This document shows positions 1 through 8,037 of a DNA stretch of 64,000 nt, piece by piece (position 1 is the stretch's first letter; every line of letters starts with the position of its first letter). The DNA comes from Marinobacter sp. es.048 (GTDB lineage Bacteria > Pseudomonadota > Gammaproteobacteria > Pseudomonadales > Oleiphilaceae). The position numbers and the translations under genes are program-made. The stretch spans positions 2,170,001 to 2,234,000 of the forward strand of contig NZ_FYFA01000001.1 in NCBI RefSeq assembly GCF_900188435.1. The letters are read 5' to 3'. A model generated the notes under the pieces. It did not search any database. It was given only the letters and a program-made list of their open reading frames with translations, and was not told the origin of the DNA.

Positions 1-448
1 CCCAGCCGTCGGAGTATTCAAAGCCCTTGGTTATTTCGGGTTTGAGAGGAGAGTCCTCTTCAAAGGAAATTGATCGGGAGCCAGGCAGGATTTCCCGTTT
101 GGCAAGATGATCGTACAAAAACAAGCCGGTACGAATCATCCAGGCTGGTCTTAGATGTGAGCGGTGCGGAAGCCTGAACCGCATAGGCCACATGATGTGA
201 GGGGCGTTTCGCAACAACGCTTCGCGCTCGGCAAGGGCCTCCCGGACAAGGCGGAACTCATAATGTTCGAGATAGCGAAGGCCGCCGTGAATCAGTTTGC
301 TGCTGCTGGAAGAAGTTGCAGATGCGAGATCATCCATTTCACAAAGCAGAACTTTCAGGCCTCGCCCAGCAGCATCCAGGGCAATTCCAGAACCATTCAC
401 TCCGCCTCCAACCACAAGTACATCGAAGACATCCTGATCGTTTGCCAC
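1..448 (-). CDS. glpD: Glycerol-3-phosphate dehydrogenase GlpD, N-terminal part
   Basis: FAD-dependent, membrane-associated oxidation of glycerol 3-phosphate to dihydroxyacetone phosphate, feeding electrons to quinone. About 149 codons are visible; the rest lies beyond the left edge. The N-terminus carries the dinucleotide-binding motif VVGGGVNGSGIALDAAGRG, followed by the family's SSSKLIHGGLRYLE segment. The start is a GTG at 448-446, because an in-frame TGA lies two codons upstream and no ATG is nearby; an AGGGA lies about 9 nt upstream of it. It lies downstream of glpR on the same strand with a 92-nt gap that holds a candidate GlpR operator. Identification is confident despite truncation. 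Confidence 0.93.
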   Translation of the reverse strand, partial: MANDQDVFDVLVVGGGVNGSGIALDAAGRGLKVLLCEMDDLASATSSSSSKLIHGGLRYLEHYEFRLVREALAEREALLRNAPHIMWPMRFRLPHRSHLRPAWMIRTGLFLYDHLAKREILPGSRSISFEEDSPLKPEITKGFEYSDGW

Positions 449-503
449 TATTCACAGTCCCTGAACGGGTGTTGATTGATATATCGATTATGGGGAATGG
501 TGG

Positions 504-523
504 TCTGTTCGTAAAGGAAAAGT
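504..523. promoter_or_regulatory. Candidate GlpR operator upstream of glpD
   Basis: The segment tctgttcgtaaaggaaaagt fits the enterobacterial GlpR operator (WATKYTCGWW followed by its inverted complement) at 17 of 20 positions, by hand alignment. It lies about 55-75 nt upstream of the glpD start, where a repressor responding to glycerol 3-phosphate would act. That GlpR here uses the E. coli consensus is an inference from its conserved recognition helix. Confidence 0.45.
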
Positions 524-540
524 AGCGAAGAAAAACGAAT

Positions 541-1305
541 CTATTTGTCGGTAATGTGAAGTTCTACTCCATTCGTTTCAAGCAGCTTGCGGATCTTCTC
601 TGGCGGTGGAGCATCGGTAAAAAGGTGGTGTGCCTGCCCAATACTTCCCAGTCGCACCATGGCATTGCGACCAAACTTGGAGTGGTCTGCGGCCAGCAGT
701 ACTTCAGTAGAGTTGGCAATGATCGATTGGGAAACCCGAACTTCCCGGTAGTCGAAATCCAGCAGTGAACCGTCATGGTGAATGCCGCTGATGCCAATGA
801 TTCCGTAATCCATCTTGAACTGGTTAATGAAGTCGACAGCGGCCTCACCGACGATGCCGCCATCGCGATTTCGAACCTCGCCGCCAGCAACGATGATATG
901 GAAGTCCTCCTTTGCAGAGAGGATGGAAGCAACATGGAGGTTGTTGGTGACTATGCTCAGGCCGCGCTTTTGTAGCAGTTCTTTGGCAATGGTTTCAGTA
1001 GTGGTGCCAATATTGATGAACATGGAAGCATTGTCCGGTATGTGCCGCACAAGGGTGTTTGCAATCCGTTCCTTGGCTTCCAGATTCATGATTTTACGGT
1101 GGTGGTAAGCGGTATTGGCCGTGCTTGAGTCCACGCCCGCGCCGCCATGATGCCGACGAAGTCGATTTTGCCCCGCCAGCTCATTGAGGTCCCTTCTGAT
1201 CGTTTGTGGCGTTACGCCAAACTCGTCGACCAGCTGCTCTGTCGTAACGAATCCGGATTTTTGTATCAAGTCCATGATCTGTTCAAGACGGTGTTTCTGA
1301 GACAT
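541..1305 (-). CDS. glpR: Glycerol-3-phosphate regulon repressor GlpR (DeoR family)
   Basis: Transcriptional repressor of glycerol 3-phosphate catabolism, 254 residues, close to the 252 of E. coli. The DeoR helix-turn-helix covers residues 6-57 and includes the recognition segment TPQTIRRDLNEL and the RHHGGA turn. The DeoRC effector domain follows (about 75-232), with IGTTTETIA, VTNNLHVA and DHSKFGRNAMV, all close to enterobacterial GlpR. It sits directly upstream of glpD on the same strand, a common arrangement in pseudomonads and relatives. The effector is presumably glycerol 3-phosphate (family knowledge). No glpF or glpK is in the window; they may lie to the left. Confidence 0.93.
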   Translation of the reverse strand: MSQKHRLEQIMDLIQKSGFVTTEQLVDEFGVTPQTIRRDLNELAGQNRLRRHHGGAGVDSSTANTAYHHRKIMNLEAKERIANTLVRHIPDNASMFINIGTTTETIAKELLQKRGLSIVTNNLHVASILSAKEDFHIIVAGGEVRNRDGGIVGEAAVDFINQFKMDYGIIGISGIHHDGSLLDFDYREVRVSQSIIANSTEVLLAADHSKFGRNAMVRLGSIGQAHHLFTDAPPPEKIRKLLETNGVELHITDK

Positions 1306-1363
1306 CCTGTGGCCTTGTTGTTATGTTCGGAATCGAAAGTTTACGCAAGCCGCTGGAAAATTC

Positions 1364-1394
1364 AAAAAAAAGCCCCGCCAATTTGGGCGGGGCT
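1364..1394 (-). terminator. Rho-independent terminator of the binding-protein gene
   Basis: A perfect 9-bp stem AGCCCCGCC / GGCGGGGCT (1371-1379 and 1386-1394) with a 6-nt loop is followed on the minus strand by a run of eight T. It lies 20 nt after the stop of the gene ending at 1414 and separates it from glpR. Confidence 0.9.
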
Positions 1395-1413
1395 GTTCTG
1401 GAAGGTGTTCGAG

Positions 1414-2664
1414 CTAGAGGCTCAAAGGCTTGCCAGCCTCCCGGCGCCTCTCTTCCCATTCTTCCCGGGTCTGGGCTGCCTGATCGCCGGGCATGGAATC
1501 GATAATGCTGAAATAGTCGGAGCTGTACTCGTCCGCCACGATGGTATTACGGGGTTTCACCTTGACCACATACACTGTTTGTATGTTCTGGTGGTCGAAT
1601 GCCCGCCAGTACTGTTCGTCCTTCAGGAAAGTGTATCTGTGGCCTTCCAATGCCCGGATAAGGCTGGCGGTGTTGGTGGTTCCTGCACGTTCGACGGCAT
1701 CTTTGTACTGGTAAACAATACTGTAGGCAGATGCCGCAGCAGTTGAAGGCCGCATTTCATACCGGTCTGAGAAAGCCTCTACAAATTCTTTTCCTCTGGC
1801 GTAGTTCAGCTCGTAGGGTACGTTCCAGACCCAGGGCGAGCCACCGATAATGCCTTCCATAATGGTCGGGCCCACTTGTCGCGCCATACCGAGGGTCAGA
1901 TTGGGCACAACGATCTGCATTTTTTTGGTGAGGCCCATTTCGTAGGCAACATTGAGGGCACGAACCATGTCGTCGCCGAACAGGACCATCATCAGAACCT
2001 TGGCGTTGCTGGCGTCCGCCTGCTCAAGCGCTTCCCGGAAATCAGTGATCAGCGCCCGGGGGAACGGTGTTTTCACACCCCGGTGGCGCTGGGTGTCTTC
2101 GGTTCCCGAAAACTTGCGTACAGACTCTTCCACGGACCAGCCCCAGGTGTAGTCGGCGGTGATGTAGAAGTATTCGTCGTCGGCGTGATTGGTGGTCAGG
2201 TACTGGCTGAGGGCCTTGGCAGTCATCCAGGCGTTGTAGGGCTCCCGGAACATGTGGGAATGGCCTTCTGCGCCCGTGGTGGCATTCGAGTAGGTGAGGG
2301 TGCCGAAGTAAATCCGGTTACGGTCCCGGGCGGCTTTGCCAGAGGCAATGGCAACGGCGCTGGACACACCGCCGAACACCATCTGGACGCCTTCACGGTC
2401 AATAAGCTCTGCGGTGTTTTCCGCGCCTTGGGCCGGTTCGCCACGGGTATTCCGGATCACCAGTTCCAGCTGGCGGCCCATGACGCCGCCGGCCTTGTTG
2501 ATTTCGTCAACTGCCAGGAAGGTGCCCAGACGCTGTTGCAGGCCCTGGTCCTTGTAACGACCGGTTTGAGGATAATTCAGCCCGATTTTCAGGGTTTCGG
2601 CATACACGGTGGTGCTCGCCAGCAACAGCAGGCAAGCAGAAAAGAGTACTTTTCTGACGTTCAT
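1414..2664 (-). CDS. LIV-type ABC transporter substrate-binding protein (orphan)
   Basis: Periplasmic solute-binding protein of the branched-chain amino acid/urea type (Peripla_BP_5/6), 416 residues. A Sec signal peptide covers residues 1-22, with cleavage expected after VYA. The mature start TLKIGLNYPQTGRYKDQG is the typical first strand and binding loop; INKAGGVMGRQLEL and FGGVSSAVAIA are further family landmarks. The C-terminus is short and strongly charged. It has its own terminator and no permease or ATPase gene beside it in the window, so it either serves a remote transporter or acts as a sensor input. The ligand cannot be told from sequence. Amide, urea or amino acid ligands are typical of the family. 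Confidence 0.8.
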   Translation of the reverse strand: MNVRKVLFSACLLLLASTTVYAETLKIGLNYPQTGRYKDQGLQQRLGTFLAVDEINKAGGVMGRQLELVIRNTRGEPAQGAENTAELIDREGVQMVFGGVSSAVAIASGKAARDRNRIYFGTLTYSNATTGAEGHSHMFREPYNAWMTAKALSQYLTTNHADDEYFYITADYTWGWSVEESVRKFSGTEDTQRHRGVKTPFPRALITDFREALEQADASNAKVLMMVLFGDDMVRALNVAYEMGLTKKMQIVVPNLTLGMARQVGPTIMEGIIGGSPWVWNVPYELNYARGKEFVEAFSDRYEMRPSTAAASAYSIVYQYKDAVERAGTTNTASLIRALEGHRYTFLKDEQYWRAFDHQNIQTVYVVKVKPRNTIVADEYSSDYFSIIDSMPGDQAAQTREEWEERRREAGKPLSL

Positions 2665-2860
2665 TCAGGTTGGCCTCCGGAGTTGCAGCGCCGTTGGGGG
2701 GGATGGGCTGCGGATACTTTTTTGATTATTTGTTAAACAGAGCTAGTGTCAGCGCTGATTATGGAGTCAACAATGGGACAAAAGTGGAATTTTGGGTAAC
2801 AAATTGTAGGTTAGTGATCTGCATCTAATCTGGTTTTTGTCCTTTTACGAATTGGTTCAG

Positions 2861-2885
2861 TTGCAGTTAAGGAAATAGATATACT
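2861..2885 (+). promoter_or_regulatory. Weak candidate sigma-70 promoter for apbE
   Basis: TATACT at 2880-2885 matches the -10 consensus at 5 of 6 positions. A poor -35 (TTCAGT) lies 18 nt upstream. Transcription would start near 2892, about 47 nt before the proposed apbE start. The rest of the 274-bp divergent interval 2665-2938 is AT-rich; I see no small gene or strong repeat in it. Confidence 0.25.
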
Positions 2886-2938
2886 TCCCGGAATCGCTCA
2901 AATTGGGTATCGCCTAAGCCAATGGAGTCTTTGAGGTC

Positions 2939-3955
2939 TTGGTAACTATTAAGCGTTGGAAATTCGAACTCGGATCGACTCTCCCGTCTCTCATGGCGGC
3001 AATGGGGCTTGCCATCTTTTCAATGTCGGCCAGTGCCGACTGGTACCGGTTCTCGGATACTGCAATGACGACGCCTATCGAACTGGAGTTCTGGGCAGAG
3101 GATAAAGATCTGGCGGAGAAGGTCGGGGCTGAGGTTCTGGCGGTTTTTCATCAGGTAGATGAACAGATGAGTCGCTACCGGGAAGATTCGGAAGTTTCCC
3201 TGCTCAACCGAGATGCCCCCGGCGGGCCAGTAGCAGTCAGTGACGGGTTGTTCGAGGTGCTTGAGAAAGCACGGGAGGTTTCGCTGCTCAGTAATGGCGC
3301 CTTCGACATCACCTTTGGCTCAGTCGGTTACCTGTACGACTTCAGGGCCGGAAAAAAGCCGACGGACGAAGAGCTTCGATCTGGTTTGCCGCGGGTGAAT
3401 TTCCGGGATGTGATTCTTGATCAGGATGACCGTACGGTCGAATACCGCCAGGCGGGAATTCTGGTGGACCTGGGCGGTATCGCCAAGGGCTACGCAGTGG
3501 ATCTGGGAATTGAGCGCCTGGTCAGCTCTGGCATCCGCCATGCCCGGCTCAGTGCAGGAGGCGACATGCGGCTGCTGGGGGACAAGCGGGGACGCCCCTG
3601 GTATGTTGGCATCCGGGATCCCCGTTCGGAAGGCCGCAACGCGGTGGTTCTGCCGCTGGAAGACGTGGCGGTGTCTACCTCCGGGGATTACGAGCGGTTC
3701 TTCGTGGACGAAGCGGGCGACCGGGTCCATCACATTCTGTCTCCTGAAACCGGTAAATCCGTTCAGGGTGTTCAGAGCGTGACCATTATCGGCGAGGACG
3801 CGTTAACAACTGACGGCCTCTCCACGGCCGTGTTTGTGCTTGGGCCTGAGAAAGGACTGGAGGTGATTGAGGGTCTTCCGGGTATCGATGTTGTGGTTAT
3901 CGATGACCAGCGCATGATGCACGTTTCTGAGGGATTGGTTCCACCCCAGCCTTAA
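2939..3955 (+). CDS. apbE: FAD:protein FMN transferase, ApbE family
   Basis: Periplasmic Mg-dependent enzyme that transfers FMN from FAD to a Ser/Thr of exported proteins; 338 residues, normal size. Family landmarks in order: SRYREDSEVSLLN (79-90), DLGGIAKGYAVD (177-188), GGDMRLLG (207-214), STSGDYERF (246-254), HHILSPETGKS (264-274) and the metal-binding DALTTDGLSTAVF (287-299). The TTG start at 2939 follows an in-frame stop at 2915 and gives a basic n-region and hydrophobic signal segment; an ATG at 2993 is an alternative that would remove the basic residues. No lipobox is visible. It converges with the DUF1501 gene. No clear flavinylation motif was found in neighbouring proteins, so its target is open. 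Confidence 0.9.
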   Translation: MVTIKRWKFELGSTLPSLMAAMGLAIFSMSASADWYRFSDTAMTTPIELEFWAEDKDLAEKVGAEVLAVFHQVDEQMSRYREDSEVSLLNRDAPGGPVAVSDGLFEVLEKAREVSLLSNGAFDITFGSVGYLYDFRAGKKPTDEELRSGLPRVNFRDVILDQDDRTVEYRQAGILVDLGGIAKGYAVDLGIERLVSSGIRHARLSAGGDMRLLGDKRGRPWYVGIRDPRSEGRNAVVLPLEDVAVSTSGDYERFFVDEAGDRVHHILSPETGKSVQGVQSVTIIGEDALTTDGLSTAVFVLGPEKGLEVIEGLPGIDVVVIDDQRMMHVSEGLVPPQP

Positions 3956-3974
3956 TAGGATGGAACCAGCCAGA

Positions 3975-5522
3975 TCAACTACCGATAGTGCCGTTAACCA
4001 AATTTTCGAATGCGATCAGCCTATCCTGCGAAGCGGAATTGCCCAGCCCGTGGCCCATGAAGCGGGAACTGAAATCGCCTTGTTCCCCGTGCAGCGCCAT
4101 GTAGTTGAGCAGCACAGTCTGGACCAGTTGATTGACGTTATTGGCGGCAGGGCTTGAGGCAGTTTCCACGGACGCGTCTGCGCGCATGTGGCCTATCTGG
4201 TTGCGAATTGCTGTTGGTCGGCCAGCTGGGTTGTACACCAGAAAAAAGGAGGCAGCGGTCTGCTGATTGTCACCGGTCCATTCGCCTTTGCCGCGGCCGT
4301 CTATAGAATCGTCTATGCGACCGTTGCTGGAAACGGATCCATCACTGAACACGTAGAGCATCAGCGGGATTTGTTTTCTAGCTGCGTACTCAAGGCAAGC
4401 GCCCATGCAACGTCCCGCTTGTTCGTCTCGGCGTTCGCCTGTGCCGCGTTCGCCGGTGTGGTAGTCATATCCGCCCATTGTTATAGTGCCAGCGCCAGCG
4501 TACCCCTCCAGCACAAGCTTCATTACCGAAGCTGTTTTTTGATATTCCCGATTACCGTCGAACTCGGAACTGGAAAAAATGCCCGCCGGGCCGACGATAT
4601 CGGGGTCAGCGATTGGGTCCAGGGAGGCAGGATTTCCGAACTGGTCAGCCAGGTCTGCGCTCTTTACATACCCGCATTGAACGAGGTCCTTCACGACATC
4701 TGATGTAGTGATCTGGTTCATTTTGGCATCGCTGATACGTTGGATGGACTCCATTACAGCGACTGCATCCTGTTGATCGAGAATGCCGATAAGATCACCC
4801 ACATCAACCAAACCAGTGACATCAGACGGCCGATCAATTTTGGTGGGACGGGCTTTGGGGTCAATTAGGTTCATTGGAGCTAGCGAGTTGCCTCCGGATT
4901 CCGAACTCTGTGACCCTACAAGGGAGAGTAGAAGGCCATCAGCGCCTGCACGATGAATTCCGTACATTGGGTTGTGGGGATTGTTGCCGGTATCGTTCTC
5001 TGAGCGCGCAGCAATGATGGCGCCATTGGTCGCTGCAAGAGTGCCAGCACTGGCGCTTTGAACTATGCCTCGAAGAAAACCACTGTCTGAATGAAATGCC
5101 AGACCGAGATCTGTATTCAGGAAGGCGGGATCGTTTGGCAGCATGTCACCCGGCAGGCCGAGCTTGTTATACCCGGCGGTGCTCAGGAAGTTCATCTGCC
5201 CGCCGTCTTGTCCCATCAGCACGTTGGAGCCGGCGATGTTGGCACCACCTGCCAGGTCAAAACAAATAAATGGAATCTTTCCTGCGCCCTTAACGGCAAT
5301 GCCACAGTTCTCCTTGAGGGTTTGCAGTTCCGGTGAGAGTTCAGCCGCCGCCATTCTCGGATTACCGAAAAGACTGAAAACTGACGCCCCGAAAACAGTG
5401 GCGGAGCCGGCCATCAAACCTTGCGCTATGAATTCGCGACGCGTCTTCGGTTTGCCGTGATCATCGTGGAGGAGCGGACTGCCGTTCGCCAAGGGCTTTT
5501 TACGTGTTTTGCGTATGAACAT
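3975..5522 (-). CDS. Tat-exported DUF1501 family protein
   Basis: Protein of 515 residues with a twin-arginine signal: TRREFIAQG at 27-35 followed by a hydrophobic stretch ending near AAA at about 60. The body has the DUF1501 pattern: ICFDLAGGANIAGSN near the mature N-terminus, a TMGGYDYHTGERGTGERRDE region, and a YVFSDGSVSSNGR region. DUF1501 proteins resemble alkaline phosphatase/sulfatase folds. Their biochemical role is not established, and they often sit beside exported cytochromes. It is last of three co-oriented genes (9273 to 3975), 12 nt after the LamG diheme gene. Tat export suggests folding, and perhaps cofactor loading, before export. Family assignment is good; function unknown. 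Confidence 0.8.
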   Translation of the reverse strand: MFIRKTRKKPLANGSPLLHDDHGKPKTRREFIAQGLMAGSATVFGASVFSLFGNPRMAAAELSPELQTLKENCGIAVKGAGKIPFICFDLAGGANIAGSNVLMGQDGGQMNFLSTAGYNKLGLPGDMLPNDPAFLNTDLGLAFHSDSGFLRGIVQSASAGTLAATNGAIIAARSENDTGNNPHNPMYGIHRAGADGLLLSLVGSQSSESGGNSLAPMNLIDPKARPTKIDRPSDVTGLVDVGDLIGILDQQDAVAVMESIQRISDAKMNQITTSDVVKDLVQCGYVKSADLADQFGNPASLDPIADPDIVGPAGIFSSSEFDGNREYQKTASVMKLVLEGYAGAGTITMGGYDYHTGERGTGERRDEQAGRCMGACLEYAARKQIPLMLYVFSDGSVSSNGRIDDSIDGRGKGEWTGDNQQTAASFFLVYNPAGRPTAIRNQIGHMRADASVETASSPAANNVNQLVQTVLLNYMALHGEQGDFSSRFMGHGLGNSASQDRLIAFENLVNGTIGS

Positions 5523-5534
5523 GATCGGCTTCCT

Positions 5535-8030
5535 CTACTGAACCAGGGTGGTGGCGCTGCCAAGCACAGCGGCGCAACTTGCCTTGACAATGGTTTCGGT
5601 GCGGTCGATTGCACATTCGTTACCGCCGCAGAGTTTCAGGGTATCAATGAGCTCTCCCACGACGGTCTCGATCTTGCTGTCGCTGGGTTGAGAATTCAGG
5701 CCGCTGCCGACGAAGTGAGACAAGAGCGGGGCGATAATAAGGCTCTTGCCTCCGTGATCAAATGCGGTGTTGGATGGGACTGAAAAATCAAACCCTGGGA
5801 ACATATCCATTCGGAGCTGTGTGTTTGACACTAGTGCATCACAATATTGGATTGCCATCTGAGTAATAGCCATTTGTTGAGACGACAGGAAGCCCTGGAT
5901 GTTTTCAACAGTAGGTAGTTGCTGTTTTACAGTGTTGTAAGTTGCGGAGACTGCCGAGTTGGTTGTGGGTACGCCTGTCATCCGGGACATGGATTCGTTA
6001 ATCTCGTCAAACGTTTTAAGGCCAATCGCTGACGGTGTTTCGTCAGGATAATCTGGTGTGGGCTGGGGCAGCTCTTCAGGTTCTGTCCGGGCAAAAGTAT
6101 TGTTACCAAGCTTGTCGAACGTGAGGAAGAACTCATCATTTTCTGCCCCATTTTCCTGGGCAATAATCGTGGCGAGGCGGGACAGTGGCTGGCCAGTGCC
6201 GGGGTCATAAGCCTCGCTATCAAGAACGATGTTGAGATTTGCCCAGGCCTGTCCCACCGTTGCCTCATTTCCATTGATGCCCAACCTCATGCCCTGCAGC
6301 GTTATATCTGAAGGTTCAACAGAGCCATCCAGGCTGATAAAGAACGGGCTGGCAAATCGATAGGCATGGTTGTCGAATTCACTGACTTCGAAGACGATAA
6401 AGCTTTGCGGCAAACCTATCAGGTCTGACACACTGAAAAGTAAGTAAAATTTCTGCCCGACACCCACCTCAAAGTTAGCCTGAATCTGTTCCGATGTCAG
6501 AGCACGATTATGGATGGCAGCCATTCTTATTGTCCCTTGCCATGGAGACTGACCATCTGTCTCATTGCCAAGTACGAGCGCGAAGCTGTCATCCCATTCG
6601 GTTAACAGTCCACCGTTGTCTGGGTCGACATCATCGGTCGGAACGCCATTAACAAATATCTGGCGTCCGGTCGCCGGAGTGTAGTTCACTACAATGTGCT
6701 GAAGGGTTGCCTGCAGAAGCATGTCGGCGTCCTGGGTAGAGAACGGCGTATTTTCATCGCTGGTGGTGCTGCGATGCAGTACTTCGTATCGCTGGAGCGA
6801 CTGGCTGAGAGTGACATTGCGAGTGGTGGATGAGCCAGAGTAGGTGATGATGCGGGCATCTTCCTGGCTTATATTCGCTGGTGCTACCCATGCCTCGATG
6901 CTGTATTCGCCAGAGGCGGTCAAGATAGTATGAAGTTTCTGGCTCGCTGTGGTACTGCCCTGGGCCTTGCCGGCAGGAATCATGAACCCTTGCTCATTTT
7001 CTCCTTCTGGCCCGAAGTTGATTCCCCAGGCGTTAACCCATTCAAAGTTTCCGCTGATGGTGAGGTCAATTTCAGGGGATACACCGCTGGTATCGAAGGC
7101 CGTCTGGCCTTCACCGGTCTTAAATTCGTAAAGAGCAATAATGTTGTCTTCATAACGGCCGCCGGAGTTGGCTTCTAGCCCGTCCGCGCTTAGTGTCAGA
7201 GCTTTGCTGGTAACAAGCGACTCATCAACGTCCTGAAACTGCAGGTCTTGAACAAGTTCCAGTATTTTGGTTTCCATCAAGGCGGCAGATGCCAGACAGT
7301 TGTCGTTCCAGCAATTGTGATAGTCGAACTCAAGTCGTTCAACGAGTCGTGATGATTTCGGGTTCATAGGGTCGATGCGACTCTTTGCCTGATCATAGGC
7401 TGTCTCTATATTCGCACTGGCGATGTAGGGGGTCTGTCCGCCGTCGGCATGACACTCGCTGCAATATTCTTCCAACAGCGGGTATACCGTGGTGGAAAAC
7501 AGGCCAGTGTCGCTCGGTAGGGAAACCGTGGCGCCCGGTTCTTTGAGCGCTGGGGCGCGAAGTTCCACGGTTTTGGCAGAGCCTTCTGAGCCGCCTGCCC
7601 AGTTGGAAATATAGGTGGTTAGAATGTCGACACAGGCAGAATTGCTGGTAAGCCAGCAATTATGACCACCGGCTACTTTAGTCACCATCTCTGACTGGGA
7701 CGGATCCGAAAGATTGACTATGGTATTTGCCTGGGCATAAGCAAGGTTGACGTCTTGCTCGTTGACGAACGTCGGTGTCTGACCATCTGAACCGTGGCAC
7801 GCGCCACATTTCGCCTGGGTTACCAGATTGTCCCAGACATTGCGCTTGAAGTTGGCTACATCATCCGTTGAAGGGGGTGGGCCGTTGTAGGTAACCGTGC
7901 CGGAGTTCGGATTGGTATTCGGTAGTTGTTCAGTGGATTCTCCGCCGCAGGCCGCAAGTAGCAAGGCGATGGCGATAAGTGCGAAGGCCGATCTGCGAGA
8001 GTTCACCGATATTCCTTTGAATGTGTTCAT
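5535..8030 (-). CDS. LamG-domain diheme c-type lipoprotein
   Basis: An 831-residue lipoprotein with lipobox LLLAAC (Cys28). Two c-type heme sites, CGACH (75-79) and CSECH (190-194), lie in repeated modules. Each CxxCH is followed 45-115 residues later by an HNCW motif and another Cys, pointing to an internal duplication. Residues of about 280-510 look like a LamG/concanavalin-like lectin fold (IIALYEFKTGEG, a YSIEAWVAPANIS strand, GNETDGQSPWQGTIR). The C-terminal 300 residues include a second beta-rich segment and a Cys-containing helical tail that I do not recognise. Middle gene of a three-gene unit with the monoheme protein and the DUF1501 protein. Likely an extracytoplasmic electron carrier with a carbohydrate- or surface-binding domain (inference). 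Confidence 0.75.
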   Translation of the reverse strand: MNTFKGISVNSRRSAFALIAIALLLAACGGESTEQLPNTNPNSGTVTYNGPPPSTDDVANFKRNVWDNLVTQAKCGACHGSDGQTPTFVNEQDVNLAYAQANTIVNLSDPSQSEMVTKVAGGHNCWLTSNSACVDILTTYISNWAGGSEGSAKTVELRAPALKEPGATVSLPSDTGLFSTTVYPLLEEYCSECHADGGQTPYIASANIETAYDQAKSRIDPMNPKSSRLVERLEFDYHNCWNDNCLASAALMETKILELVQDLQFQDVDESLVTSKALTLSADGLEANSGGRYEDNIIALYEFKTGEGQTAFDTSGVSPEIDLTISGNFEWVNAWGINFGPEGENEQGFMIPAGKAQGSTTASQKLHTILTASGEYSIEAWVAPANISQEDARIITYSGSSTTRNVTLSQSLQRYEVLHRSTTSDENTPFSTQDADMLLQATLQHIVVNYTPATGRQIFVNGVPTDDVDPDNGGLLTEWDDSFALVLGNETDGQSPWQGTIRMAAIHNRALTSEQIQANFEVGVGQKFYLLFSVSDLIGLPQSFIVFEVSEFDNHAYRFASPFFISLDGSVEPSDITLQGMRLGINGNEATVGQAWANLNIVLDSEAYDPGTGQPLSRLATIIAQENGAENDEFFLTFDKLGNNTFARTEPEELPQPTPDYPDETPSAIGLKTFDEINESMSRMTGVPTTNSAVSATYNTVKQQLPTVENIQGFLSSQQMAITQMAIQYCDALVSNTQLRMDMFPGFDFSVPSNTAFDHGGKSLIIAPLLSHFVGSGLNSQPSDSKIETVVGELIDTLKLCGGNECAIDRTETIVKASCAAVLGSATTLVQ

Positions 8031-8037
8031 AGCGTCC

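Noticed and set aside
1876-2736. 286-codon plus-strand open frame opposite the binding protein
   Set aside because: Antisense of a clear periplasmic binding protein, no domain.
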